64,000 nucleotides of DNA, taken from Unio delphinus. Taxonomy: Eukaryota > Mollusca > Bivalvia > Unionida > Unionidae. Shown piece after piece: positions 54,935 to 64,000 of the stretch. The position numbers were made by a program, and so were the translations under genes. The notes under the pieces are model-generated. The model was given only the letters and a program-made list of their open reading frames with translations, had not been told where the DNA came from and did not search any database. Position 1 is the stretch's first letter; each line of letters begins with the position of its first letter. The DNA lies in the NCBI GenBank assembly GCA_029339505.1, contig JAQISU010000179.1:7663501-7727500 (forward strand), in the 5' to 3' direction.

Positions 54935-55224
54935 GTAAGTGCCAGCGTTACCATTCCGTTTTTATACAAGGACTGTACCTAGCATAAGTGTTAAGTACAG
55001 CAACTGTTTCATGAACAACAACGATAAACCAAGGATTCATCCAAATAACGATTTAAACCAACTTCTCGTTCCTATACATTTGTTATTTTAAGGTAATGAT
55101 TATCAGCTAAACTAAAAATCGTCAAGGGATAATATAATTAAACTGCTTAGCTAGTGTTAGATTACATTAAAACTATTCAAAACTGACTATTATAATGTAA
55201 TTATACATTAATAAAATATCCTTA

Positions 55225-55318
55225 ACAACAATATTAGAACAATAAGAATAACAATAACAATAATAACCACCACTACAACAACAACAACAATAAAAACAAG
55301 AACAACAACAACAACAAC

Positions 55319-55361
<43 letters not shown>

Positions 55362-55450
55362 GCAAGAAAAACCACAACCACCACCACCACCACAACAACA
55401 ATAATACCAACAACAACTATAATAATAAGAACAAACACAACCACCATCAC

Positions 55451-55525
<75 letters not shown>
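55225..55525. repeat. AAC/AAT/ACC trinucleotide tract
   Basis: Mosaic of AAC, AAT and ACC blocks ending in about 25 AAT units. The minus-strand reading of poly-Ile/Val is not a gene. Confidence 0.95.
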
Positions 55526-55526
<1 letters not shown>

Positions 55527-56117
55527 GAAGAAGAATGAAGAGGAAAAACAATGTATGCTTTTTTCTTTTGTTGCATCCTAAGGGAATGAGTTTGGGTTTT
55601 TGGTAAATGCATTAGAAGTCATTCGAATAACATCGTCCAAGCAGAACTATTCGTAACTGACTTCTGCTCAACCCAGAAGAATTAGATCCAGCAAAGAGAG
55701 ATATTATAAATTTCCAACATAAGAGCTTTTAATATTTGGATACACTGTAAGTAGTTTAGTTTTCTAAAAGGTTCAAAATCGTTATATCGTGAATTCTGGT
55801 TACATTGAACCAAAGTGTATTTATTGTTTGTCCAAGTAAAAATTGAAAGAATAGATTAATAGAAGCAGGTATACTTACTTTTTATATTGAACCGTTCGAT
55901 ATAAATATGGAATGGACGTGTTTTCAGTTCAAATGGTGTATGTATTACGTGAACTAGTGTCTCTCCTTCAAAGCGATTTCTAAAAAGAACCGTTTAGAAA
56001 CACAGTTGTGTTAATAAATAACAGTAATGTTCGTTTTGTATTAATCTCGAACACAGAAAAATATTTGGCTTTGGCTCGGCATCAGTGCAGACACACTCAC
56101 TCACTCGGTCGCTCATG

Positions 56118-56136
56118 CACACACACACACACACAC

Positions 56137-56179
<43 letters not shown>
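56118..56179. repeat. (CA)n microsatellite
   Basis: CA array with one AACA interruption. Confidence 0.96.
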
Positions 56180-56181
<2 letters not shown>

Positions 56182-56631
56182 CTGCAGCAGTTTCGTATAA
56201 ATTATGAGAATCATTAAATTATAACCTGCACTACTGAAACAAACCTGCATATTTGTGAGAAGAAAATCACATGCAAATTAGTCGATGATATGAAAACAAA
56301 CTTGCACCAATCAAAATGTGCAATTGTACGGTCCCTTTCGTAGTTTGGTGACTAGTCATTGAATGCGACTTAAAAACAACATGACATGTTTAACATTTTT
56401 CTATTTCAACCAATATTTTAATTCGATTCCCGTTTATGGAAGTTGTGAACTAAATTTGTGTAGATCGAATATGTAAGTATGATTTTTAATACAATATAAT
56501 TTCTCTTACTTAACTTCGTGTGATTTTTCTAATCTTCGGTTATCACAAAAACCAGTAAAGAAATGTTATGTTCGTTCGTTTGTGACAAGCTTTACACTTT
56601 TAAATAAACGGGAGAGAAACTTAACTTATCT

Positions 56632-56935
56632 GTAGTGAGCCGCTAAGTGGTTAGATTATCTGACTCGGATGCAGGAGTTCGAACCCCGGCCGAGTCATAC
56701 CAAACACTTATAACAATGGTACTACCAACAACTGCCTTATGTGACCCTTAGCATTAATAGGTTAGTATTAAAACTGGTCGGAATGGTGCCTGGATAATGT
56801 GACTGGGTGGGACATGATGCGACATGTCTGCGGCCATGATACCCCAGTACTGCCACACAGCAGACATACTAGCAAAGTGACAGAAACATGGTTAAAGCTA
56901 CGTTAAAAATCCAAATCATCCGTCTGTCTGAAAAT
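56632..56935 (+). mobile_element. SINE family B copy in last dachshund intron
   Basis: Head GAGCCGCTAAGTGGTTAGAT, box B GAGTTCGAACCCCGGC, body with GGACTGGTCGG-like AAACTGGTCGGAATGG, and 3' end AGCTACGTTAAAAATCC. A (CT)n(CA)n tract follows a short way downstream. Confidence 0.82.
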
Positions 56936-56944
56936 GTTCACCCG

Positions 56945-56950
<6 letters not shown>

Positions 56951-57018
<68 letters not shown>
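56951..57018. repeat. (CT)n(CA)n microsatellite
   Basis: Lies just past the tail of the SINE at 56632. Confidence 0.95.
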
Positions 57019-58315
57019 TTATCTGTTGAATTAGTACGATTTAGAATTCTCTGAACCTAAAACAGACTTTTCATATGTGAATATAACATATAGGTGCAAT
57101 GGCTTACTTTCTACCTATCTTTAGAATGGGTAAGACATTTTTTACATTCACAATTCGCGAGTTGTGAACAAATCAGTCACTTCAAACCTAGCAAGCATTA
57201 CAATCCCAGAAAATTATCTTGTCGCATCAACCATGTTTTCACTCAAACAGTTGAAAGCATATCACTTTGTCGACAACTATTCTTGGATTTTCTTTGACCT
57301 CCATGGTTGAATCAAATTATGGAGACAGGTCTTAGTAAGGTGAGGTGTGTGTGGCCTTTTGAATGAAATTGTATTTTATTTGCGTTCCTGTTCCGGAAGA
57401 TTAAAAGCTTTCCTTGTCAATAATGAAATAAGGAAATTGATACAAAGATGCTCTCTAAGGTTTTCGAGTAGAAAATGCATTAATATTTTACGAAATGGAA
57501 ATACTGTATTACCACGGGTACAAGAAACGTAGATGTCTTTTGTGTTACATGTTTTAAAGCAAAAACCGTAAAATTGCATGGATTCTCTACAGTCTGTGAC
57601 AAAATCTATTAACAGCTACATTACTACATCTATTAAAAGAAGTTCTTAAATTTCCCAATGACTTTGGGATAGCGAAGTTTCTTAGGTACATATAATGCTT
57701 CAAAATTGTGTATTTTGTCAAAATAATGACTGTATTCGTGCGAAAATGAGCGGATTGGGCTTGGTTAACTAGAAACATAACAGAACGGCTGTATCTGACA
57801 GACTTCAAAGTGTAATATCTATAAACAAAAGACTTTAATTAGGTGAGTTTACTTGTAAGGATTTTCGTTGTTAATTATGCTTTTTTCTACATTCAAACGT
57901 ACTTGTTGTGCCCTTGGCGAGCTTGAAGTATCAGACGCGGTATCCAATTTTCGTTGTCACCTAATTTCAGTTGGCAACCAATACCAATCAATGCCTGATT
58001 CATCCACCTTGATCTAACGCGATTGTGATGCGAGTTTAACGTAAAACTTAACAAATTGCATTAAATTACAAGTTTTTTTTATCAGTTTGTCGTACAGTAA
58101 TATATATGTACAATACTGTACGAGTGTCACATAAGCAACATGTCATACAAGCTCAGTCACTGACACTCACCTTCCTTGATCTATGTTGAAAACTAATTAT
58201 AACATGTTGCTGTTTTAGTTCGTTTTAGGGATTAATAATGGTTTCTAACTGATTGCATAAATGTGAACTAGAGAACCTACATTTTGACAAATTTAAGATC
58301 TGTAAATCATGTGTA

Positions 58316-58318
<3 letters not shown>

Positions 58319-58370
<52 letters not shown>

Positions 58371-58381
58371 AGAGAGAGAGA

Positions 58382-58423
<42 letters not shown>
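58319..58423. repeat. (AG)n(TAG)n microsatellite
   Basis: AG array with one interruption, then about 13 TAG units; 200 bp before the last exon. Confidence 0.96.
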
Positions 58424-58626
58424 AACAGGAACAATGAAATTGGCCTAAATATGGAACTAAGTATCTGAATAATGCACTTAACGACTGATATCCTTCCTAA
58501 GTAAAAAAGATGATTTCCAAATGTGATATTGCCACTGTGGCGATATCAGTTTTCTCCCAATGATATATTTCAATAGCAAACTATGAAATATATATATATA
58601 TAATTGACTCTATTTTTTTAATTCAG

Positions 58627-58679
58627 AAGCAGAAAGTCACGACAAAGTAATCGAAACCAATCGTTCACCCGATCGATAA
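58627..58679 (+). CDS. dac: dachshund, terminal coding exon with stop
   Basis: After a clear acceptor (ATTTTTTTAATTCAG) two bases complete a Glu codon in phase with the previous exon. The reading is AESHDKVIETNRSPDR, then TAA at 58677-58679. The segment is short and polar, without a domain. It falls where vertebrate DACH has its ADRSGGRTDAERTIQDG C-terminus, and the arrangement E.ES.D...E..RSPDR is only loosely similar. It is supported by the splice consensus and matching phase. A GTAAGA lies just after the stop (caaGTAAGA), so alternative 3' splicing is possible. This is the least certain of the coding exons. Confidence 0.7.
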
Positions 58680-58851
58680 TGCCCATGATCAAGTAAGAAT
58701 ACGCATGTAATTACGAAATGTAAGTATCGTTCATTGTTACCCGGATATTGTTTCTGTATAGCATATTTACTTTGAAGTTTGTTTGATAAACAGGTATATA
58801 CTAAAATACTAACCCCGTGAGTGCTATGTACATATTAAAACCAACGAAAGC

Positions 58852-59039
<188 letters not shown>

Positions 59040-59383
59040 CTTCTTGGCTCGACGATGACAGATGTCTCAAGTTCGAATCCCTTATTTAGCAACTGATGTA
59101 TTTCTACTTTCTTTGACATTGTCAGCGGCAATCTATTGAAGTATTGTTTTCTTTTATGTATATAAATATTTATTATTTTTTTTATTTACTTTTTTTTAAT
59201 CGATTTTTAGTGTGTCATCATGTAGGTCTATTATGGCAAAACTCAACGTCTGCCTTGTTTCAATAATAATCTACGTTCATTTCTGTCCCAAAACATCCTG
59301 TCATCCACCTAGCTACATACATAGAAACAACAACTACACTGTAATGCTAAATTGTAGAAAACTGTTGTAATGGAATATTTATA

Positions 59384-59389
59384 AATAAA
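59384..59389 (+). promoter_or_regulatory. candidate poly(A) signal AATAAA
   Basis: Canonical hexamer 705 bp after the dachshund stop codon, in an A-rich context. No earlier AATAAA is seen between the stop and this point. Usage is inferred. Confidence 0.45.
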
Positions 59390-59956
59390 ATTAAAACCAT
59401 TTACACTAAATCCCGTGTTGATGAATCTCAAATTTGTTTTCATTCAAAAAATATTTATTTATGAATGATGGCTTCTGATCTCTTGTTATCGTTATGTAGA
59501 GAATCTTCAGGTAGTGTTGTATGTGTTATTTCTTAATTATTTTTGTCTTCTTCTTCTTCTTCTTTTTCAAATCCCAGCTTCAGATTTTACGCGATGTGCA
59601 TTTAGAAAGTAACGGGATGTAACTAGTGTATGTTTGGCCGTTTCCTTCATTGTAAGAACATACAGATATTGATAGATTAAGCCATATTTATACATTGCTT
59701 AAGAATTTATCAGGCACACTTGAGTGAATCATAAAATCTGAATGATTGGTATACATTAACATAGTTGATTCACGGGCGATTTCCCGGTTAACTAGTTACA
59801 GTGACACATTTATAATGTTTTTCCTATCATGCCGTATCAATGAAAGGTTTAATTCTTACCCAGAATTCGTTTGATGTCCCATGCCCCTCGCAAGTGTTGC
59901 TTAGTTTATACGGTTGCCTTCCGATGACAATGTGATTAAGTGATTACGGCAGTTAT

Positions 59957-60123
59957 CAGTCCCGGATTACCCATTAGGCAGAGTAGGCAACTGCCTATGG
60001 GCCCCACGACTTTTATGGGCCCCATCAGGGGCCCCCAGGGGCCCCCATGAGACCGTGACCGTGGGTCTGTGGCCCCAAAAGTTTGACTGCCTTTGGGCCT
60101 CCACGGTGCTTAATCCGGCGCTG
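59957..60123. mobile_element. hAT-like MITE, 167 bp, 8-bp target duplication
   Basis: Ends CAGTCCCGGATTACC and the complement of CTTAATCCGGCGCTG form about 15-bp imperfect terminal repeats of the CAG.GCCGGATTA type. The 8-bp target duplication GCAGTTAT is perfect (59949-59956, 60124-60131). The interior has repeated GGGGCCCC-like blocks. No coding capacity. Confidence 0.88.
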
Positions 60124-62439
60124 GCAGTTATGAGTGATGCACTGTATGTCTACAATGGATTTAATAACGAACATGTGGACTATGATTTGAAAACATTTAT
60201 TTCACTATGTACCCCCATACAGAGCTAATAATAAACAAAATTAAACCTTCTTCAACGAGGATAACACACTTGGGCATGACTGACCCATCGGATATTTGGT
60301 CATGACTGACCTATCGGTCATTTGGTCCTCAATTTTGTAATTGCTTATGTTGAAAATAGAAAGAAAGCAAAAATAAATATAATACAGTTAATCAGGTATC
60401 GTCGCACACTAATTCATACAACAATTTTTGTTTGCTAAACAACTATTTCTATGTTTTAGTTAAACAATATAGGCATTTTTTTTCTTTGGTATTTCATCGG
60501 TCTTACCCTCCGCAGCACGAGACAACAAGCTAACATGGTTGGGAAGCACGCAACATCGTATGGCGGGAATCGCCAGTATGACTGAATGATAGAATTAGAG
60601 AAACGTCGATGCAGAATGCTATTGTTTTTTAGGCGGAGTCGCCATAGCTTATAATGGTGAAATATGCATGAAATCCTTACGTAAGTTGATAGGGAACAGA
60701 ATGCCCAATAATACAGTAGCGGCGAATACCGCTTATAGAAAGTACAGCAAGTGCAGCCTGTTCGGGTGATTATTCTGTTTGCCACATCCAAGGATGATGG
60801 AATTAGTATTCCTGTAGGAAGTTAATGTGAAGACACGAGTGTGAAGCAGATGTAACAGAACTCTGCAGGCGGTGGTTGCTGTGGTGGAGGAAAGCCAAAC
60901 AACTTGTATGTATTAACTTAATGTCATTAAATGACTTCTAACGCAGCACACAGCCTGCATCACTGATTGGCTGTTTGCTTATACCAACATTGTGGGTGTG
61001 AATGAGAAAATGACCTCGCATGATCGGATATGGCTTCATTCCATTTCCTTGGGTTGGTTTTAAACATTTTTGTTCGCCGCAATTACAATACATGGAGTCG
61101 GGCTGTTAAGTTCTCACAATTTAGCAACAAGCCCTCACCCAAATGCACAACTAGGTAGATGAAAAATGTCCAGGAATAACAGTCCGAGTATTAACTCATG
61201 TATGGATCAGAAACACAGTGTACTAATTAAAAACGAATATCGAACATTTTATTGCACTTGAGAAGGTGATAAAAATAAGTGTATAACAACTATTTTAATG
61301 AAGTGAAGAGGGTAGCGAGGGGTGGGGGATTATAAACAGGCCATGTGGCGGGTACACGAAGGAGATCATGCCAGTAGGTAATTTGTCTTTGACGATTGTT
61401 GAAATCTTCTAGTATATTTTATATAAGCCTGGACGATTTAAAAGATGCTTGTGTTTAGGTCATTTGAAAGTTAAACATATCTAAATAGCAATATTTTTGT
61501 ACCAACAGGGATAAATAATTGTTTTAAGTAATGCATTAGTTCCATCCTTGGCACTGTATATTTCTTTCAATTAAAAGTAAAATTGGCATTCGGTTTCATC
61601 GTCCTCTCTACATGTGCACAATGGGGTTTCAGTAAGAAGGAAATTAAAAAGAAATCATTATTTAAATCACTGCAGCTGTGTCTTGTCTTAGCATGAATAA
61701 TTGATGATTTCCTGCTACCAAAATAATAATATAATGGGAGGCGATTTTGGTTTAGGTACAGTTTAACGTTTAAATACTAAGCAATGTTGTTGCATGTTTG
61801 GCTGGATCCATAGAATAAATATGACTGCTGGTAATAATACCAATGGACTATAAAAAGAAAAAAAAACGTTTTAAAAAAAAACACGACTTGAAAGTTATAT
61901 TTTTAGAGCTATGATTTGAGGGCTTAATCTGTCTATTTAATATATTTCCAAATGTGTGCACAATAGTGTAATAGTCATTAATTGTAGTGACTTTTTACCA
62001 TAGCCAGCAGTAGATTTGCAAGTAAACCATTCGTTAATACTCAACACGTTCTTCCTATATAGGCGTGTTCGATTGAGTAATTAACTAATTATACTAACCA
62101 TTATTAGGCAAGAGGTGCAATCGATAAAGGTGATCGGATAAGCAAGAATGACTCTTGAAACCTAGCATCCGATGACTAGTGTGACTGCGTCATGATATCC
62201 ATCTTATTTAACATGCTCCGGGTTTTCTTATCGACCAAATCGACCAAAAGAAAGTTGAATTGGAAACAATACTTCTGATGAAAACAAGTTATAAATAGGA
62301 ATAAAGTATAATAAGGTATTTTTTTTATATAAAAAAACAGTACTGAAATAAGCCTTGCATGTACATCAGGTTACGGTTTGGAGATTATAGGTAGAGACAA
62401 ATACTTTACATGTATAGAGTAGCATAATTTAAAGATTAT

Positions 62440-62695
62440 ATCCAAGTTAATAACATGGACACTAAACAGTATGTGATTTATACCGAGTTAATATCATGGA
62501 CGCATAACAGTATGTGATTTATACCGAGTTAATAACATGGACACATAACAGTATGTGATTTATACCGAGTTAATAACATGGACACATAACAGTATGTGAT
62601 TTATACCGAGTTAATAACATGGACACTTAACAGTATGTGATTTATACCGAGTTAATAATATGGACACTTAACAGTATGTGATTTATACCGTGAAG
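62440..62695. repeat. 41-bp minisatellite
   Basis: Six units of TTAATAACATGGACACATAA, CAGTATGTGA and TTTATACCGAG, highly alike. Confidence 0.92.
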
Positions 62696-63081
62696 TATTG
62701 AAGTATAAGATGTGACAACCTCAAGCTGTTTTACTTCCATCTATTGTCTGTGCAGTTTCTTCATCCACTGCAGCATCTCTTTCTGAAATCAATTTATCAT
62801 ACTTTTGTACTTATGTGTTGTATAAGCATAATTTAATTCAATGCAGGTCCAATAAGCGGCGGGGCAGGGGGCCATATAGCTCTGGCCTTATCCCCTGAGG
62901 GGCCCTGAAAGCGCTTCTTGTCCTTGTTTTAATATAAATCATTTTGAAATAATAAATATGCATCGTTGTGTACTTGGATGTCTATTAAATCTGTATATAT
63001 TAAATCAAAAATAGACCAGTTTTGGCATTCCAAATTTCAGTGTTAACAGGGTCTACGGGCCGCAACCTATATATATACTAT

Positions 63082-63083
<2 letters not shown>

Positions 63084-63126
<43 letters not shown>

Positions 63127-63202
63127 TACATACATACATACATACATACATACATACATACATACATACATACATACATACATACATACATACATACATA
63201 CA
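63084..63202. repeat. (CA)n(CATA)n microsatellite
   Basis: About 38 bp of CA and about 80 bp of CATA. Confidence 0.97.
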
Positions 63203-63304
63203 TTTGATCATTATCTTGTCCCCTCTACATGCAGCTCATTTAGGTATTTAGGTAATATGATAGGGAACAAGGAGTATATATTAGATGGAATTGCCAGCAT
63301 GAAT

Positions 63305-63930
63305 GAATGACATATACCAAAATGACTAAATGACAGATGTCAGTATGACTGAATGGCAGATGTCAGTATGACTGAATGGCAGATATCAGTATGACTAAAT
63401 GACATATGTCAATATGACTGAATGGCAGATGTCAGTATGACTAAATGACAGATGTCAGTATGACTAAATGGCAGATGTCAGTATGACTAAATGGCAGATG
63501 TCAGTATGACTGAATGGCAGATGTCAGTATGACTAAATGACAGATGTCAGTATGACTGGATGACAGATGTCAATATGACTGAATGGCAGATGTCAGTATG
63601 ACTGAATGACATATGTCAATATGACTAAATGACATGTCAATATGACTGAATGGCTGATGTTAGTATGACTAAATGACAGATGTCAATATGACTTAATGAC
63701 AGATGTCATTATGACTGAATGACAGATGTCATTATTACTGAATGACATATGTCAATATGACTAAATGACAGATGTCATTATGACTGAATGACAGATGTCA
63801 ATATGACTGAATGGCAGATGTCATTATGACTAAATGACAGATGTCAGTATGACTGAATGACAGATGTTAATATGACTGAATGACATGTAATATGACTAAA
63901 TGGCAGATGTCAGTATGACTGAATGACTTA
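63305..63930. repeat. 23-bp minisatellite with E-box-like core
   Basis: About 27 units of ATGACTGAATGGCAGATGTC plus AGT. Most units carry CAGATG or CATATG (CANNTG), within the near-palindrome TGACAKATGTCA. Unit length drops by two or three bases in a few places. Confidence 0.92.
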
Positions 63931-64000
63931 ACTGTCAAAAAAGAATTGCATTTTTTTGGGCAAAGTACGTTGATATTTTTTAAAAAATGTAGTGGAATGA

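Larger units (their letters stand above)
54935..58626 (+). other. dac: last dachshund intron, 3.7 kb
   Basis: Phase 1 intron. It contains a 325-bp AAC/AAT/ACC trinucleotide tract, a (CA)n array, a tRNA-derived SINE with a (CT)n(CA)n tail, and an (AG)n(TAG)n array. The stretch 57019-58318 has no recognised element. A missing DD2 helix exon could lie here, but none was found. Confidence 0.7.
59406..64000. other. probable intergenic DNA downstream of dachshund
   Basis: No coding exon is recognised. It holds a hAT-like MITE (59957), a 41-bp and a 23-bp minisatellite and a (CA)n(CATA)n array. The stretch 60132-62439 shows nothing identifiable; an open frame of 111 codons on the minus strand at 60456-60791 has no family features. 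Confidence 0.55.

Noticed and set aside
55208..55612. Minus-strand poly-Ile/Val frame resembling a membrane protein
   Set aside because: Produced by AAT/AAC trinucleotide repeats.
60456..60791. 111-codon minus-strand frame
   Set aside because: Cys/Tyr/Arg-rich without domain, splice or start context; likely chance.
62845..62925. GC-rich patch GGCGGGGCAGGGGGCC...GGGGCCCTGAAAGCGC like a MITE fragment
   Set aside because: Terminal repeats and duplication not found; too short to assign.

Overview
The window is a stretch of AT-rich metazoan nuclear DNA. It is dominated by introns, microsatellites, minisatellites and short transposable elements, and carries one recognisable protein-coding gene. 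Spliceosomal introns of up to about 15 kb, two families of tRNA-derived SINEs and the protein sequence point to a lophotrochozoan, most likely a mollusc. That assignment is inference; nothing here fixes the species.

The gene is the 3' two thirds of dachshund (dac/DACH), a nuclear transcriptional cofactor of the Pax-Six-Eya-Dach network, on the + strand. Eight coding exons fit together: 26234-26352, 35782-35968, 36945-37033, 38420-38641, 53308-53517, 54399-54482, 54782-54934 and 58627-58679 (stop). All have GT/AG borders, all phases match, and together they encode 371 residues plus the stop. In order they encode the RPGRPPKR linker just after the DNA-binding SKI/SNO/DAC domain, the Pro/Met-rich middle, a Ser/acidic segment, the conserved DD2 (Dachbox-C) helical domain beginning SSIETLLLNIQGLL, and a short C-terminus. 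I found no exon for the first conserved domain (DD1), so the 5' part of the gene and its promoter should lie upstream of position 1.

Region by region: 1-26233 is intron, holding a 37-bp minisatellite, several (TA)n and tetranucleotide arrays, SINEs on both strands, a direct duplication, and hAT-like and other MITEs. 26353-35781 is intron, with a MITE that has long terminal inverted repeats, four SINE copies, a 25-bp minisatellite grown from a SINE end, a large inverted duplication (about 31.9-33.5 kb) and a 45-bp minisatellite. The next three exons are close together (35.8-38.6 kb) and are separated by a (TA)n array and a 43-bp minisatellite. 38642-53307 is the longest intron. The DD2 exons cluster at 53.3-54.9 kb. 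The final exon, 3' UTR and a candidate poly(A) signal fall at 58.6-59.4 kb. From 59.4 kb to the end the DNA looks intergenic: a small hAT-like MITE, a 41-bp minisatellite and, at the very end, a 23-bp minisatellite in which most units carry an E-box-like core.

I found no CRISPR array, rRNA, convincing functional tRNA or second gene. The most interesting observations are two minisatellites that appear to have grown from SINE ends, two duplications in which only one copy gained a long (TA)n array, an exon whose two splice sites both sit inside microsatellite DNA, and the downstream E-box-like array.
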